Shown piece by piece: positions 1 through 8,087 of a stretch of 13,989 nucleotides of DNA (positions are counted from its first letter, which is position 1; each line of letters opens with the position of its first letter). This stretch comes from Thermodesulfovibrio sp. (GTDB lineage Bacteria > Nitrospirota > Thermodesulfovibrionia > Thermodesulfovibrionales > JdFR-85): NCBI GenBank assembly GCA_027050975.1, contig JALUAR010000144.1, forward strand, positions 1-13,989. The letters are read 5' to 3'. The notes under the pieces were generated by a model. It was not told the DNA's origin. It did not search any database and saw only the letters and a list, made by a program, of their open reading frames with translations. A program made the position numbers and the translations under genes.

Positions 1-20
1 ATATAAATCAATAAAAAGAT

Positions 21-58
21 CATAAAATGACACTTTTTGTCATAAAATTGACAATTGT
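21..58. repeat. Short direct and inverted repeats upstream of the TPR gene
   Basis: Bases 21-32 (CATAAAATGACA) recur with one inserted T at 41-53 (CATAAAATTGACA). Within them TGACA (28-32) and TGTCA (38-42) form an inverted repeat around a 5-base spacer, and ACAATTGT (51-58) is a perfect 8-bp palindrome. This could be a binding site for a regulator, or the weak terminator hairpin of a gene to the left of the window. Nothing in the sequence decides between these. The remainder of the first 158 bases shows no coding sequence. Confidence 0.35.
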
Positions 59-95
59 TGTTTCTTATCTCCAGTATTGCCAAAATTCAAATGAT

Positions 96-124
96 TTAAA
101 ATGTCCAGCCTCTTAAGTTATACT
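96..124 (+). promoter_or_regulatory. Candidate sigma-70-type promoter for the TPR gene
   Basis: TTAAAA (96-101; 4 of 6 matches to TTGACA) is followed after 17 bp by TATACT (119-124; 5 of 6 matches to TATAAT). Transcription would start near 131, leaving a leader of about 28 nt that contains the strong GGGGGAG ribosome site at 145-151. The match is by eye only. Confidence 0.4.
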
Positions 125-158
125 GTAAGAAGCAAGGATTTTTTGGGGGAGTATTAAT

Positions 159-1289
159 ATGAGTCGTCTTTTAGACCTCCTTTCAAGAGTTGGGCACAAA
201 AGAAAGAGAAAGGCTGTATCTCCTCAATTAGAAGAAGTTTATAAACAAAGGGATACTGGAAATAAAAGATATTCTGTTGTAATCCTGGTAGCCGCTTTTC
301 TGGTCTTCTCAGGTGTTGCACTTGTTTATATAACAAAGAAGTTAGATCTGGGGGAAAACGTGTCAACTCATAAAACAGCTCAACCTTCAAGAATTGTCCA
401 GAAAAACTCCCAGAGCCTAAAGCTCGTTTCTCGGAACTCTCATGATGTTAGCCAGATATCAATAAAGAAAGCCCCTTCACCTGCCTCACCTGTAAAGCAG
501 ATAGAAAAACAAATAGAGGCAACAGATTCTAATCGTGCTGAGAATGGAAACAGAAAAAAATTAAAGAAGCTCACAGAAGCATCAAAGAATCCTTCCCCAC
601 CTGCATCCCCGTCAGTTGATGTAGAAAAACAGACAATCCTTCATAAGCGTAATGTCCTTATGAAAAACGACACTGAAAAAACAGGCAGTTATATAAGGGA
701 TCATAACCTGAAGTATCTTTACAATAGGGCGCACTACTTAGAAAGGGAGGGAAGGTTTCAGGATGCTATAGATGTATATCTCCAGATACTTAAAAGAAGC
801 AGAGGGGATTACAGGGTGTTGAACAACCTTGCCTATCTTTACATCCGTATTGGAGGTTATGGGGAAGCCGAGACATTTGCCCGAAAGGCCCTCTCCAGCA
901 ATAAGAAATATGTGCCAGCTATTCTTAATCTGGCAATTGTACTTTCAGAAAAGGGTAACAAAAAAGAGGCAGAGGCACTGCTTAAGGAGGCATTGAGTAT
1001 TGAGCCACGAAACAGAGGTGTACTTTACAATCTTGCCCTTCTTTATGAAAAAGAAGGACTTTACGATCAGGCACTGAGCATATATAGCAGGCTTAACCAG
1101 GGCAATTCGGAGTATAAATGGTATGCCATTATGGGCAAAGCAAGGATTGAGGAGATTAGAGGTCACCCAAAGCTGGCTATAAAGTATTACCGAAAAGTGA
1201 CGAGTAGTACCTCTGCTCCTGAATCATTAAAAGACTCTGCCAGGGGCCGGATTATTGAGCTGGTAGAGGTTCTTCCTCGGAAAGAGTAA
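159..1289 (+). CDS. Membrane-anchored TPR protein, MshN-like pilus biogenesis protein
   Basis: This 376-residue protein is a bitopic inner-membrane protein. A short basic cytoplasmic end (KRKRK near 14-18) is followed by one membrane segment (about 38-59), a Ser/Pro/Lys-rich linker (about 62-180) and a series of tetratricopeptide repeats (about 185-350, with alternating helices of the type NLAYLYIRIGGYGEAE). TPR domains bind partner proteins, so a scaffold role in the pilus machine is likely. MSHA loci carry MshN, which has the same layout of N-terminal anchor, linker and TPRs, and the seven facing genes match other Msh components. The start at 159 is well supported by GGGGGAG seven bases upstream. 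The 3' end overlaps the end of the convergent ExeA-type gene by 38 bp. The MshN assignment rests on layout and context, since TPRs alone are not diagnostic. Confidence 0.72.
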   Translation: MSRLLDLLSRVGHKRKRKAVSPQLEEVYKQRDTGNKRYSVVILVAAFLVFSGVALVYITKKLDLGENVSTHKTAQPSRIVQKNSQSLKLVSRNSHDVSQISIKKAPSPASPVKQIEKQIEATDSNRAENGNRKKLKKLTEASKNPSPPASPSVDVEKQTILHKRNVLMKNDTEKTGSYIRDHNLKYLYNRAHYLEREGRFQDAIDVYLQILKRSRGDYRVLNNLAYLYIRIGGYGEAETFARKALSSNKKYVPAILNLAIVLSEKGNKKEAEALLKEALSIEPRNRGVLYNLALLYEKEGLYDQALSIYSRLNQGNSEYKWYAIMGKARIEEIRGHPKLAIKYYRKVTSSTSAPESLKDSARGRIIELVEVLPRKE

Positions 1290-2451
1290 CTACTGCTTCA
1301 GACAGCCAGCCATGGTTTTCTTCTCCCAGGGTTATCCTGTACCACTTTCTGTTCTCGGTATCTCTCTTTACCTCTCGAATCCTGAATCTCTGTCCTGAGG
1401 ATACAGTGGCAATTATTCTGTAATTCAGACCTGGCCCCAGCCTTACATTGGCTGTTGGAACATTTACTGTGGCGTATTCTGTTTTTAAAGATGTTTGGGT
1501 ATCAGCAGAAAGATTTGACACAGTCTTCAAAGTCTTTATCTCATTTCTTGAGAAAAGAAAACTGTATGCAAAGACAGCAGTGACTATCAGTATGATAATA
1601 GCTCCTGCATGGAGTAAATAGCGAGGTCTCTCTGTTTTTGAGTGACCTTCCTTGGAGATACTTTTATCAGCATTCTGGATATGAGACTTTGTAATCTGGC
1701 TTGTATCCTCGAGATAGCCAGCCATGAGAGCTCTCTTTGCATAGATATTGATCAGTCGGGGATTTCCTCTGGTTAAACGATGTAAGCTTTTAATTGCAGA
1801 ATCTGTGAATCTCAGACTCTTTTTTCCAGCCTTGAGAAGGCGAAAATTCAGGTAGTCACGGGTCTCTTCAGGATCAAGCAGGCTGAGGCGTACCCTTGTG
1901 ACGATTCTCTGGTCCAGCTGTCTTAACTGCTGACTCTTCAGCAGTGTTTCAAGTTCAGGTTGTCCCACAAGGATTATCTGAAGGAGTTTCTCTTTGTCTG
2001 TCTCAAGGTTACTCAACAGCCGCAGTTCCTCTATGGTCTGTATGGGGAGGTTTTGTGCTTCATCAACAATAATGATCACCTTTCTGCCTTCCTGCTGCTT
2101 GTTAATAAGAAAATCCCTGAACTCCTTGATTAGTTCGTTTTTTGTGGCTGCCTCTGTTTTTATGCCAAGGTCCTCCATAACAGCATGGAGAAACTCTTCC
2201 GGCATCAGCTGGGGTGTCAGAATCAGGGCTATCTCGGCCCTGTCCTTCCAGTTTCTTATGAAGACATTAAGGAGCGTGGTTTTTCCAGTGCCAGGTTCAC
2301 CTGTAATAACGCAAAAGCCCTCTTGCTGGTCAATACAGTAGTTAAGGGCACGGATGCCTAGGTCATGGCTATGAGACGGATAAAAATATTCCGGATCAGG
2401 CGTAAGCCTGAAAGGGTCATCTTTAAGTCCAAAATATTCCAGATAGTCCAT
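1252..2451 (-). CDS. mshM: ExeA/MshM-type AAA ATPase with periplasmic SH3 domain
   Basis: This 399-residue protein has the typical ExeA/GspA start (MDYLEYFGLKDDPF). It carries Walker A GEPGTGKTT (51-59), Walker B VIIIVDEAQ (125-133), sensor-like LVGQPEL (161-167), an arginine-rich QRIVTRVR stretch (181-188) and the GNPRLIN motif (229-235). One membrane segment follows at about 282-300, then a bacterial SH3-like domain (about 325-393: NVRLGPGLNYR, then W370 and HGWL). In the GspA/ExeA family the ATPase works in the cytoplasm and the C-terminal domain contacts peptidoglycan, helping secretin assembly. ExeA itself ends in a PG_binding_1 domain; here an SH3b domain appears to take that place. The gene starts 4 nt after the GspF-like stop, so it is in the same operon. 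AAGGA lies very close to the ATG (1 nt), so translation is probably coupled to the gene before. MshM is chosen over ExeA because of the MSHA-like neighbours. Confidence 0.82.
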   Translation of the reverse strand: MDYLEYFGLKDDPFRLTPDPEYFYPSHSHDLGIRALNYCIDQQEGFCVITGEPGTGKTTLLNVFIRNWKDRAEIALILTPQLMPEEFLHAVMEDLGIKTEAATKNELIKEFRDFLINKQQEGRKVIIIVDEAQNLPIQTIEELRLLSNLETDKEKLLQIILVGQPELETLLKSQQLRQLDQRIVTRVRLSLLDPEETRDYLNFRLLKAGKKSLRFTDSAIKSLHRLTRGNPRLINIYAKRALMAGYLEDTSQITKSHIQNADKSISKEGHSKTERPRYLLHAGAIIILIVTAVFAYSFLFSRNEIKTLKTVSNLSADTQTSLKTEYATVNVPTANVRLGPGLNYRIIATVSSGQRFRIREVKRDTENRKWYRITLGEENHGWLSEAVVTLSEEEPLPAQ

Positions 2452-2455
2452 GTCC

Positions 2456-3667
2456 TTACCGTACCTTGGATATAAGATCGTAAACAGGGAAGAGAAGTCC
2501 CAGTAGTATCAAAACAAAAAACAGACCAATAAGACCGATGATTATGGGCTCAAGCATCTTACCGATTTTCTGGGTTATGTCATCCAATCTCTCCATGTAG
2601 TGATCTGCCAGAAAACTGAATTGTTCATCAAGATTTCCTGTCTGCTCTCCTACATGTACCATCCTGATGAGCATGGAGGGGAATACGGTATGTTTTCTTA
2701 GAGAGTCCGCGATCGATGCGCCAGCCATGATGTCCTCTTTTGTCGTGCTAATAGCCTTCTTCATAACCTCATTTCCCATCACACCTTCAATAAGTTCAAA
2801 TATCCTGTCTATTGTCAGGCCTGCAACAAAGAGTATCCTCATCTGTTCTGAAAATAGACTAAGGAGCTTGTTATGAAGTATGATCTTTAGTATGGGTATT
2901 TTTAGTTTTAGAGTGTCTTGGATATACCTTATTTTCTGATTCTGTCTAAGCATTTTGCAGAGTATTATAATGCCCACGGGAAGTATAACCAGGACATACC
3001 AGTAGTTAATAGTAAAGTCACTCATTTTCATAAGGAGCCTCGTGGTAAAGGGCAGAGAGATCTTCATCTCCTTGAACAGCGATGTGATCTTCGGAAGAAC
3101 ATAGATAAGCCAGAAAAGCATTGCACCGATTGTGGATACTATTGCAAAGATAGGATAAATAAGAGCTCTCTTTATTGAGGAGGCAAGATTTTCTATCCTT
3201 TCGAGGTGCTCAGCAATATGCTTCAGGCTCTGGTCAAGTCTGCCTGTCTCTTCTCCCACAGAAACGAGTCGGATGAATATGTCAGGAAACACGTCCTTGT
3301 GAAGCGATATGGCATCTGAGAAGGTGGAGCCCATCTGGATCAGATTGTGAAGGGTCTGAATTTTCTCTTTAAAATACCTGTTCTCTGTAGTGGAAGACAG
3401 GTCCTCCAGACAACTCAGTAGCGGTATGCCTGCCTTTAACATTACAGAGAGGTTATTGGCAAACTCTATCAGGTCTTTCCGCTTTATCTTTTTTGCCGAC
3501 AGTCTTTTCAGTAGCAGTGCTATGCCAGGATTTGTCTTCTTGATAGAAATTGGATAGAGACCCGAGGTGGTGATGAAACCCTCAACAGTATGGTAAGTAG
3601 CAGACTCCATCAGGCCGCTTACTACCTCACCGTCAGGATTTATGGCCTTGTATCTATAATAGGGCAT
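2456..3667 (-). CDS. mshG: GspF/PilC/MshG inner-membrane platform protein
   Basis: This 403-residue protein has the GspF-family build: a short N-terminal PilC-type segment (MPYYRYKAINPDGEVVSG) and two repeated cytoplasmic four-helix domains. Each domain carries the family signature (VSVGEETGRLDQSL at 135-148 and MVHVGEQTGNLDEQ at 336-349). Membrane segments lie at about 169-192, 220-238 and 373-395. The protein forms the inner-membrane core that the ATPase turns to assemble or retract pseudopilin subunits. The ATG shares its A with the TAA stop of the upstream ATPase gene (TAATG), a sign of translational coupling. Length and both domains look complete. From sequence alone it could equally be called GspF or PilC; MshG is preferred from context. 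Confidence 0.9.
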   Translation of the reverse strand: MPYYRYKAINPDGEVVSGLMESATYHTVEGFITTSGLYPISIKKTNPGIALLLKRLSAKKIKRKDLIEFANNLSVMLKAGIPLLSCLEDLSSTTENRYFKEKIQTLHNLIQMGSTFSDAISLHKDVFPDIFIRLVSVGEETGRLDQSLKHIAEHLERIENLASSIKRALIYPIFAIVSTIGAMLFWLIYVLPKITSLFKEMKISLPFTTRLLMKMSDFTINYWYVLVILPVGIIILCKMLRQNQKIRYIQDTLKLKIPILKIILHNKLLSLFSEQMRILFVAGLTIDRIFELIEGVMGNEVMKKAISTTKEDIMAGASIADSLRKHTVFPSMLIRMVHVGEQTGNLDEQFSFLADHYMERLDDITQKIGKMLEPIIIGLIGLFFVLILLGLLFPVYDLISKVR

Positions 3668-5313
3668 TAACCTGTAACCCTCAGTACCTCTTCAATGGTT
3701 GTTATGCCTGAGCGAACCTTGCTCATACCATCCATGATGAGGCTCTTCATGCCTCTGTTCAGGGCAACATCCTTAATGGTATATGTAGCCTCCCTATGGA
3801 CGATAAGTTTCTTTATTTCATCATCAATTATAAGGATTTCACCAATTGCTGTTCTGCCTATATAGCCTGTATAGCTGCATACCTTGCATCCCTGTCCCTT
3901 GTAAACCGTCTCCGGATAATCGGATATCTTGGAAAACTCCAGGAACTCCCGCTCCTTCTCCGTAATTTGGTAGGATTCTTTACAATGGGGACATATTTTC
4001 CTTACCAGTCTCTGTGCAATAATGGCGAGAAGCGATGATGACAGAAGGAAGCCGTCCACACCCAGGTCAAAGAGCCTTGGGATAGCGGTAACAGCATCAT
4101 TTGTATGGAGTGTGCTGAGAACGAGATGGCCAGTAATGGATGCCCTTATCGCGATTGATGCAGTCTCCTCATCTCTTATCTCTCCAAGGAGCATTACATC
4201 CGGGTCCTGACGCATAAAGTTCCGTCCTGCAAGGGCAAAGTCATAACCAGCCTTCAGGTTGACCTCTGTCTGTTTTACAAGGCTGAGGCGGTATTCAACA
4301 GGGTCTTCCACAGTGAGGACATTCTTCTCGAGAAGATTTATCTCCCTCAGGGCTGCATATAAAGTGGTTGTCTTACCGCTACCAGTAGGACCTGTTATAA
4401 GAATGATACCATAGGGCTTGTTGAAGAGCAATCTCAGTTTCTTTGTCTCCTCCGGATCGAAGCCGAGGGACTCAATGCGCGTAAGGGGGCCGCTTCCACC
4501 CAGTATCCTGATAACGATATTCTCTCCATATATCGTAGGAATGGTGGATACCCTCATATCATAGTTTTTGCCAAGAAAGGAGAAACTGAAAGAGCCATCC
4601 TGGGGAAGGCGCTGTTCAGCAATATCAAGTTCTGACATAACTTTTACCTTGGATATAACCCCTGATTGTGCGCCTTTGGGAAAACAGAATCCATGCTGGA
4701 GTATACCATCTATCCTGTAAAATACATGGACTGTTTCCTCTGAAGGTGTTATATGGATATCAGTGGCTTTTTTCCTTATGCCATCCATTATGATCAGTTC
4801 TGTAAGACGGGATATCTGGCTGGCAATGAGTTCTCTTTTAAGTATCTCTACGGTCTCCTCTATCTGTCTCTTAATAGGATTTTCGAGGAAGAAGTATGCC
4901 TTCTCAAGGGTATCATAATACGCCTCGGAATCCACTATGTATATGACGGGCTGTAGTTTTGTATACTTTGATACCGTATCAATGGCGAGTATATTGTTTG
5001 GGTCTAGTACTCCGATAACGATTCTGCCCTCTTGCACGTCAATAGGCATGAATTGGCCCCTTTCAGCTATATCTTTTGGTATGAGTCTAAGGGCATCCTC
5101 TGAGACTGGATACTCTCTAAGGTCAATGTATTTGATTCCAGACTGCTCTGCAAGACATTCGCTTATCTCCTTTGATGATACAAAACCTAGTTTGATAAGG
5201 GTTTCGCCCAAAAAGGTCCCTGTAATCTTCTGTTGTTCTATGGCAACGTTAATCTGAGCCTCGTTTATGAGACCCTTTTCTTTTAGGAGTTCACCTATCT
5301 TCTTTTTGCTCAT
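3667..5313 (-). CDS. mshE: GspE/PilB/MshE-type assembly ATPase with tandem MshEN motifs
   Basis: This 548-residue protein is the cytoplasmic hexameric motor. Its C-terminal half shows Walker A GPTGSGKTT (308-316), the Asp box TVEDPVEYRL (334-343), Walker B VMLLGEIRDEETA (373-385), the His box TGHLVLSTLHTN (394-405) and the zinc-binding cysteines C441, C444, C476 and C479. These cysteines are typical of GspE/PilB assembly ATPases and absent from PilT retraction motors. The N-terminal domain holds two tandem 24-residue MshEN-type motifs (5-28 and 34-57), each with the conserved G and final Q; this is the cyclic-di-GMP-binding motif described for Vibrio MshE. The start is fixed by the family-like MSKKKIGELL, although GGAG sits only 2 nt before the ATG. 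No retraction ATPase (PilT) is seen nearby. Confidence 0.92.
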   Translation of the reverse strand: MSKKKIGELLKEKGLINEAQINVAIEQQKITGTFLGETLIKLGFVSSKEISECLAEQSGIKYIDLREYPVSEDALRLIPKDIAERGQFMPIDVQEGRIVIGVLDPNNILAIDTVSKYTKLQPVIYIVDSEAYYDTLEKAYFFLENPIKRQIEETVEILKRELIASQISRLTELIIMDGIRKKATDIHITPSEETVHVFYRIDGILQHGFCFPKGAQSGVISKVKVMSELDIAEQRLPQDGSFSFSFLGKNYDMRVSTIPTIYGENIVIRILGGSGPLTRIESLGFDPEETKKLRLLFNKPYGIILITGPTGSGKTTTLYAALREINLLEKNVLTVEDPVEYRLSLVKQTEVNLKAGYDFALAGRNFMRQDPDVMLLGEIRDEETASIAIRASITGHLVLSTLHTNDAVTAIPRLFDLGVDGFLLSSSLLAIIAQRLVRKICPHCKESYQITEKEREFLEFSKISDYPETVYKGQGCKVCSYTGYIGRTAIGEILIIDDEIKKLIVHREATYTIKDVALNRGMKSLIMDGMSKVRSGITTIEEVLRVTG

Positions 5314-5332
5314 CTCTCCATGCCAAAAGGTA

Positions 5333-5371
5333 ATTTTTTAATTTGGGTTTAGGCTGTGCAAATTAAAAAAT
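5333..5371. repeat. 13-bp perfect inverted repeat between secretin and ATPase genes
   Basis: ATTTTTTAATTTG (5333-5345) is repeated as its exact reverse complement at 5359-5371, with a 13-base spacer (5346-5358). It lies in the 97-bp gap between the secretin stop and the ATPase start, the largest gap in the minus-strand operon. The RNA could fold into an AU-rich stem that tunes the ratio of secretin to motor, acts as an attenuator or marks a processing site. As DNA it could be an operator. No strong promoter for the ATPase is evident beside it. Confidence 0.6.
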
Positions 5372-5413
5372 GCTGTTTAAATACAGAAATAGTGCTAATT
5401 GAACAGATGATTG

Positions 5414-7069
5414 TCAATCATTTATTACAGTGGGTTTCAGCATGATTATTAATTCCTGCCTCTCCTTTGTCTCGTCGTGTCTTCTGAAGAGATAGCCAAT
5501 TAAAGGTATTCTGGCAAGAAAGGGAACCTCATCCTCTGTAACACTCTCTTTTGTGGTGATAAGCCCTCCAAGGACAATCATGTCTCCATCCTTGACCTTT
5601 ACAGTGGTACTCATCTCTTTAAGATCGATTGTTGGTAAAGAGACGATAATGTTGTTCTGTCCCACCTGTCCCACCTGACGTTCTTCCAGTGTTACAAGGT
5701 CAGAAACAATTGGGGTTATGGTAAGGGAGACCTCGTTTTTATCATTAATATAAGGGACCATACCTATTATAATTCCCGAAAGTATATTGCTTGTTTCTAC
5801 TGAAAAGGTTGTCTGTCCAGAAGTGTCTGTTCCTGTGGATGTTGTGCTCTCTACACGTGATATGATGTCAATGCTTCTGCCAACGCTTAAAAGAGCAGTC
5901 TGTCCATTCATTAAGTTTACCCTTGGATTTGAGAGGATCTTGACCTCGCCCTGAGACTGAAGTGCCTCTAAGAGACTTGTAAAATTAACCCCGGTAATTC
6001 CCAACTGGAATACAGGTGTGCCCGTCTGACGGGAGGGATTGAACTCCTGTGTTCCAATGGTTATATTTCCCACACCCTTCCAATCATCCAGGAAGGACCA
6101 GTCAATTCCGTATTTTGAGCCTTCTGAGAGCTTCACCTCCACCACCCGTGCCTCAATCATAACCTGTCTGGAAAGAACGCTCTTTACTCGCTCCAGATAC
6201 TCCTGTACCCTTTTCAGTGCTGACCGCCCTGCCGTTACAACAATAGTGCCTGTCAAACGGTTAAGTGTATACGATGGTTTTAGCTCTGGCAACTGACTGG
6301 TTGCCTCCATCTCCAGAATACTCTTTATTCCCTCTTCAAGGGCATCCCAGAAATTAAAGCTCTTCTGATCTGACTTTTTGCTCAGAACAATGCTGCCTCT
6401 GATCTTGCCTATTGTTTCTTGAGAGCTTGCCCCAAGAATATCTCCTCCTATATCAACACCGTAGCTCTGAACAATAGAGGGATGACCAAAATCAAACATT
6501 CTGGTCTTCATTGCTTTGATATAAAGTATGTTGTCTTTGATCTCGTAAAAATAGTCAGTTGAGGATAATATTATGTTGAGTGCATCTGCAGCAGTCACAT
6601 GTTTAAGTGTTACTGTAACAGGTGTATCCGGTCTTACACCTTTTTCCATAACCACATTGAGCCCAACTGTTTCTGCAATTGAGTGAATCACCTCTCTGAG
6701 GGAAGCTCCACTTACAGATATAGAGACAGGCTCATTAAGTGGTGAGAACCTTTCAGCTACTGGAATGAACTCAGGAGGCTCAGGTGGAGAATAGGTAGGG
6801 TTAAGAGACTTGTTGATTGATTCTGTATGGATAGCTTCAGGCTTTGAAGGGTTAGTCTGTATACTATCAATATGCCGGTTTCCTTGCTCTGAAGAACTCA
6901 CTGTTGTGGTTCTATCGGATATCCTTTCTTCTGACAGAGAGGTATCCTTAGAGGTGTGGGGTTTTTGTTGAGCAGTTGTGCAGGAGCAGAAAAGCACAGA
7001 GGCGATGATGAGTGTTAGAGAGAGCTTAATGCCTTTTTGAAAAAAATTCTTATTTATTATCCCATTCAT
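5414..7069 (-). CDS. mshL: MshL/PilQ/GspD-family outer-membrane secretin lipoprotein
   Basis: This 551-residue protein begins with a basic N-terminus, a hydrophobic stretch (15-27) and a lipobox-like FCSC, giving a lipidated Cys at 30. A Ser/Thr/Pro-rich linker follows to about 110, then an STN-like domain (about 115-185), an N1/secretin_N-like domain (about 260-300) and the secretin channel domain (about 300-549). The channel domain carries the hallmark VPFLARIPLIGYLFR (515-529) and the C-terminal ELIIMLKPTVI strand. It would form the multimeric outer-membrane pore through which the filament or substrate passes. The segment after the STN domain starting TRMFDFGH (189-196), together with the length of about 550, resembles MshL. 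Residue F at lipobox position -3 is not the usual L, so lipidation is likely but not certain. It sits between the GspC-like gene (35-bp gap) and the ATPase (97-bp gap). Confidence 0.9.
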   Translation of the reverse strand: MNGIINKNFFQKGIKLSLTLIIASVLFCSCTTAQQKPHTSKDTSLSEERISDRTTTVSSSEQGNRHIDSIQTNPSKPEAIHTESINKSLNPTYSPPEPPEFIPVAERFSPLNEPVSISVSGASLREVIHSIAETVGLNVVMEKGVRPDTPVTVTLKHVTAADALNIILSSTDYFYEIKDNILYIKAMKTRMFDFGHPSIVQSYGVDIGGDILGASSQETIGKIRGSIVLSKKSDQKSFNFWDALEEGIKSILEMEATSQLPELKPSYTLNRLTGTIVVTAGRSALKRVQEYLERVKSVLSRQVMIEARVVEVKLSEGSKYGIDWSFLDDWKGVGNITIGTQEFNPSRQTGTPVFQLGITGVNFTSLLEALQSQGEVKILSNPRVNLMNGQTALLSVGRSIDIISRVESTTSTGTDTSGQTTFSVETSNILSGIIIGMVPYINDKNEVSLTITPIVSDLVTLEERQVGQVGQNNIIVSLPTIDLKEMSTTVKVKDGDMIVLGGLITTKESVTEDEVPFLARIPLIGYLFRRHDETKERQELIIMLKPTVIND

Positions 7070-7104
7070 CTTTTGTTATGTAATAGCCTTATTGGAATCT
7101 GTGA

Positions 7105-7554
7105 CTATTTTGCCATTTTTAAACTGATTCTTTCGCCTTTTTTTGAAAGTATAACATATCCTGACGATATCTTCTCTATGGTATACCCCTGAATCCTGTC
7201 ACCCTCTGCAAGAAACCTCTGATTAATTATTGCGAAACGTTTTGTTTTGCCTATAACTGTTAAAGTTAGGTTCCATTGTATATGCTCTTTCTTGGCTTTT
7301 AAGTCTTGGGGCTTAGAAATTGGCTGAATAGCTCTGGTTTTTACTTCTAAGCTAATGGGACTTTTTAGAATTCCAGAGAAATATCTTCTTGAAATCCTGT
7401 AAAGATGGGGAACGCTACGGCTATATGAGAGTACAGCCCGCTCAGTAGCTGACAGTTTTTGTGGTGCATAAAAATCAGAAGGCAAGAAGAGTGACAATAG
7501 TATAAGAAACACAGGTGCTATCAGCATAATTGTTACTGTTCTGTCATTCATCAT
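7105..7554 (-). CDS. PilP/GspC-like periplasmic protein (MshK-like)
   Basis: This 149-residue bitopic protein has one membrane segment (about 7-24) and a periplasmic part ending in a small beta domain (about 92-147; the core reads FLAEGDRIQGYTIEKISSG). That pattern of xxGDxIxGYxIxxIxxxxVxLxxxG is typical of the GspC homology region and PilP, which dock on the secretin N0 domain. It would therefore link the inner-membrane complex to the MshL-like pore. I place the start at the ATG at 7552-7554, which overlaps the PilO-like stop by 11 nt; a second ATG follows immediately at 7549-7551. An in-frame TTG at 7591-7593 would add 13 residues but has no ribosome site. Sequence identity to named MshK is not something I can check, so the name is positional. 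Confidence 0.72.
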   Translation of the reverse strand: MMNDRTVTIMLIAPVFLILLSLFLPSDFYAPQKLSATERAVLSYSRSVPHLYRISRRYFSGILKSPISLEVKTRAIQPISKPQDLKAKKEHIQWNLTLTVIGKTKRFAIINQRFLAEGDRIQGYTIEKISSGYVILSKKGERISLKMAK

Positions 7555-8086
7555 TGGTGAGTGTAAATACCTCTCCATAAATATTGCACTCAATTAAATT
7601 TCTTTTATCAATCTGGTCTCCATATTCCGCCTTTCTTAGTGTTACATCTCGAAATCGGAACAGAGGAAATCTCTCGAAGTTCAGCTCTTGAAGAAATATT
7701 ACAATATCTTGATATGAAGATGTTCTGAAATTTATATAGACCGGCAATAGAAGGAACGGGCCCTTTTGGTAAAATCTGTCGAGTTTTATAACAATATCTT
7801 TTCTGTATGATTTTATCTCATCCAGTCTCTCAAAAATTGCTGATTTGGTTGTTGCATCCGGTGGTAGTATGTTGTTGGCTTCACGCAGAAGAGATCTTAT
7901 TCTCTCTGTATCATCTACAATCGCCCTCTTTTTTATGGAAATTGTGGTCAATTGTGAGAGCCTCTCTGAGGCTACAGAGTTGTAGGATGTGATGACTCTG
8001 TTAGAGAAGATAAGAATAGAAATGGCAATCCCCGTTACCAGATAAATGTAGAGCTTTTTCTTTATCAATTCATAATACATATTCAC
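7544..8086 (-). CDS. PilO/GspM-like inner-membrane protein (MshJ-like)
   Basis: This 180-residue protein has a short cytoplasmic tail, one membrane segment (about 12-28), a coiled-coil-prone helix (about 36-75) and a small alpha/beta periplasmic domain (about 85-178). It contains the PilO-type strand pattern LLLPVYINFRTSSYQDIVIF (112-131). PilO and GspM proteins pair with the PilN/GspL periplasmic domain to form the alignment complex, and the gene directly follows the PilM-PilN-like fusion with a 1-nt gap. The start is uncertain between GTG at 8084-8086 and ATG at 8078-8080; neither has a clear ribosome site, so coupling to the previous stop is likely. The family is fast-evolving, and the call rests on topology, length and position. 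Confidence 0.74.
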   Translation of the reverse strand: MNMYYELIKKKLYIYLVTGIAISILIFSNRVITSYNSVASERLSQLTTISIKKRAIVDDTERIRSLLREANNILPPDATTKSAIFERLDEIKSYRKDIVIKLDRFYQKGPFLLLPVYINFRTSSYQDIVIFLQELNFERFPLFRFRDVTLRKAEYGDQIDKRNLIECNIYGEVFTLTNDE

Positions 8087-8087
8087 T

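Noticed and set aside
28..43. Possible sigma-54 promoter (TGACAC)
   Set aside because: The -12 element does not follow at the required spacing; GT appears where GC is expected.
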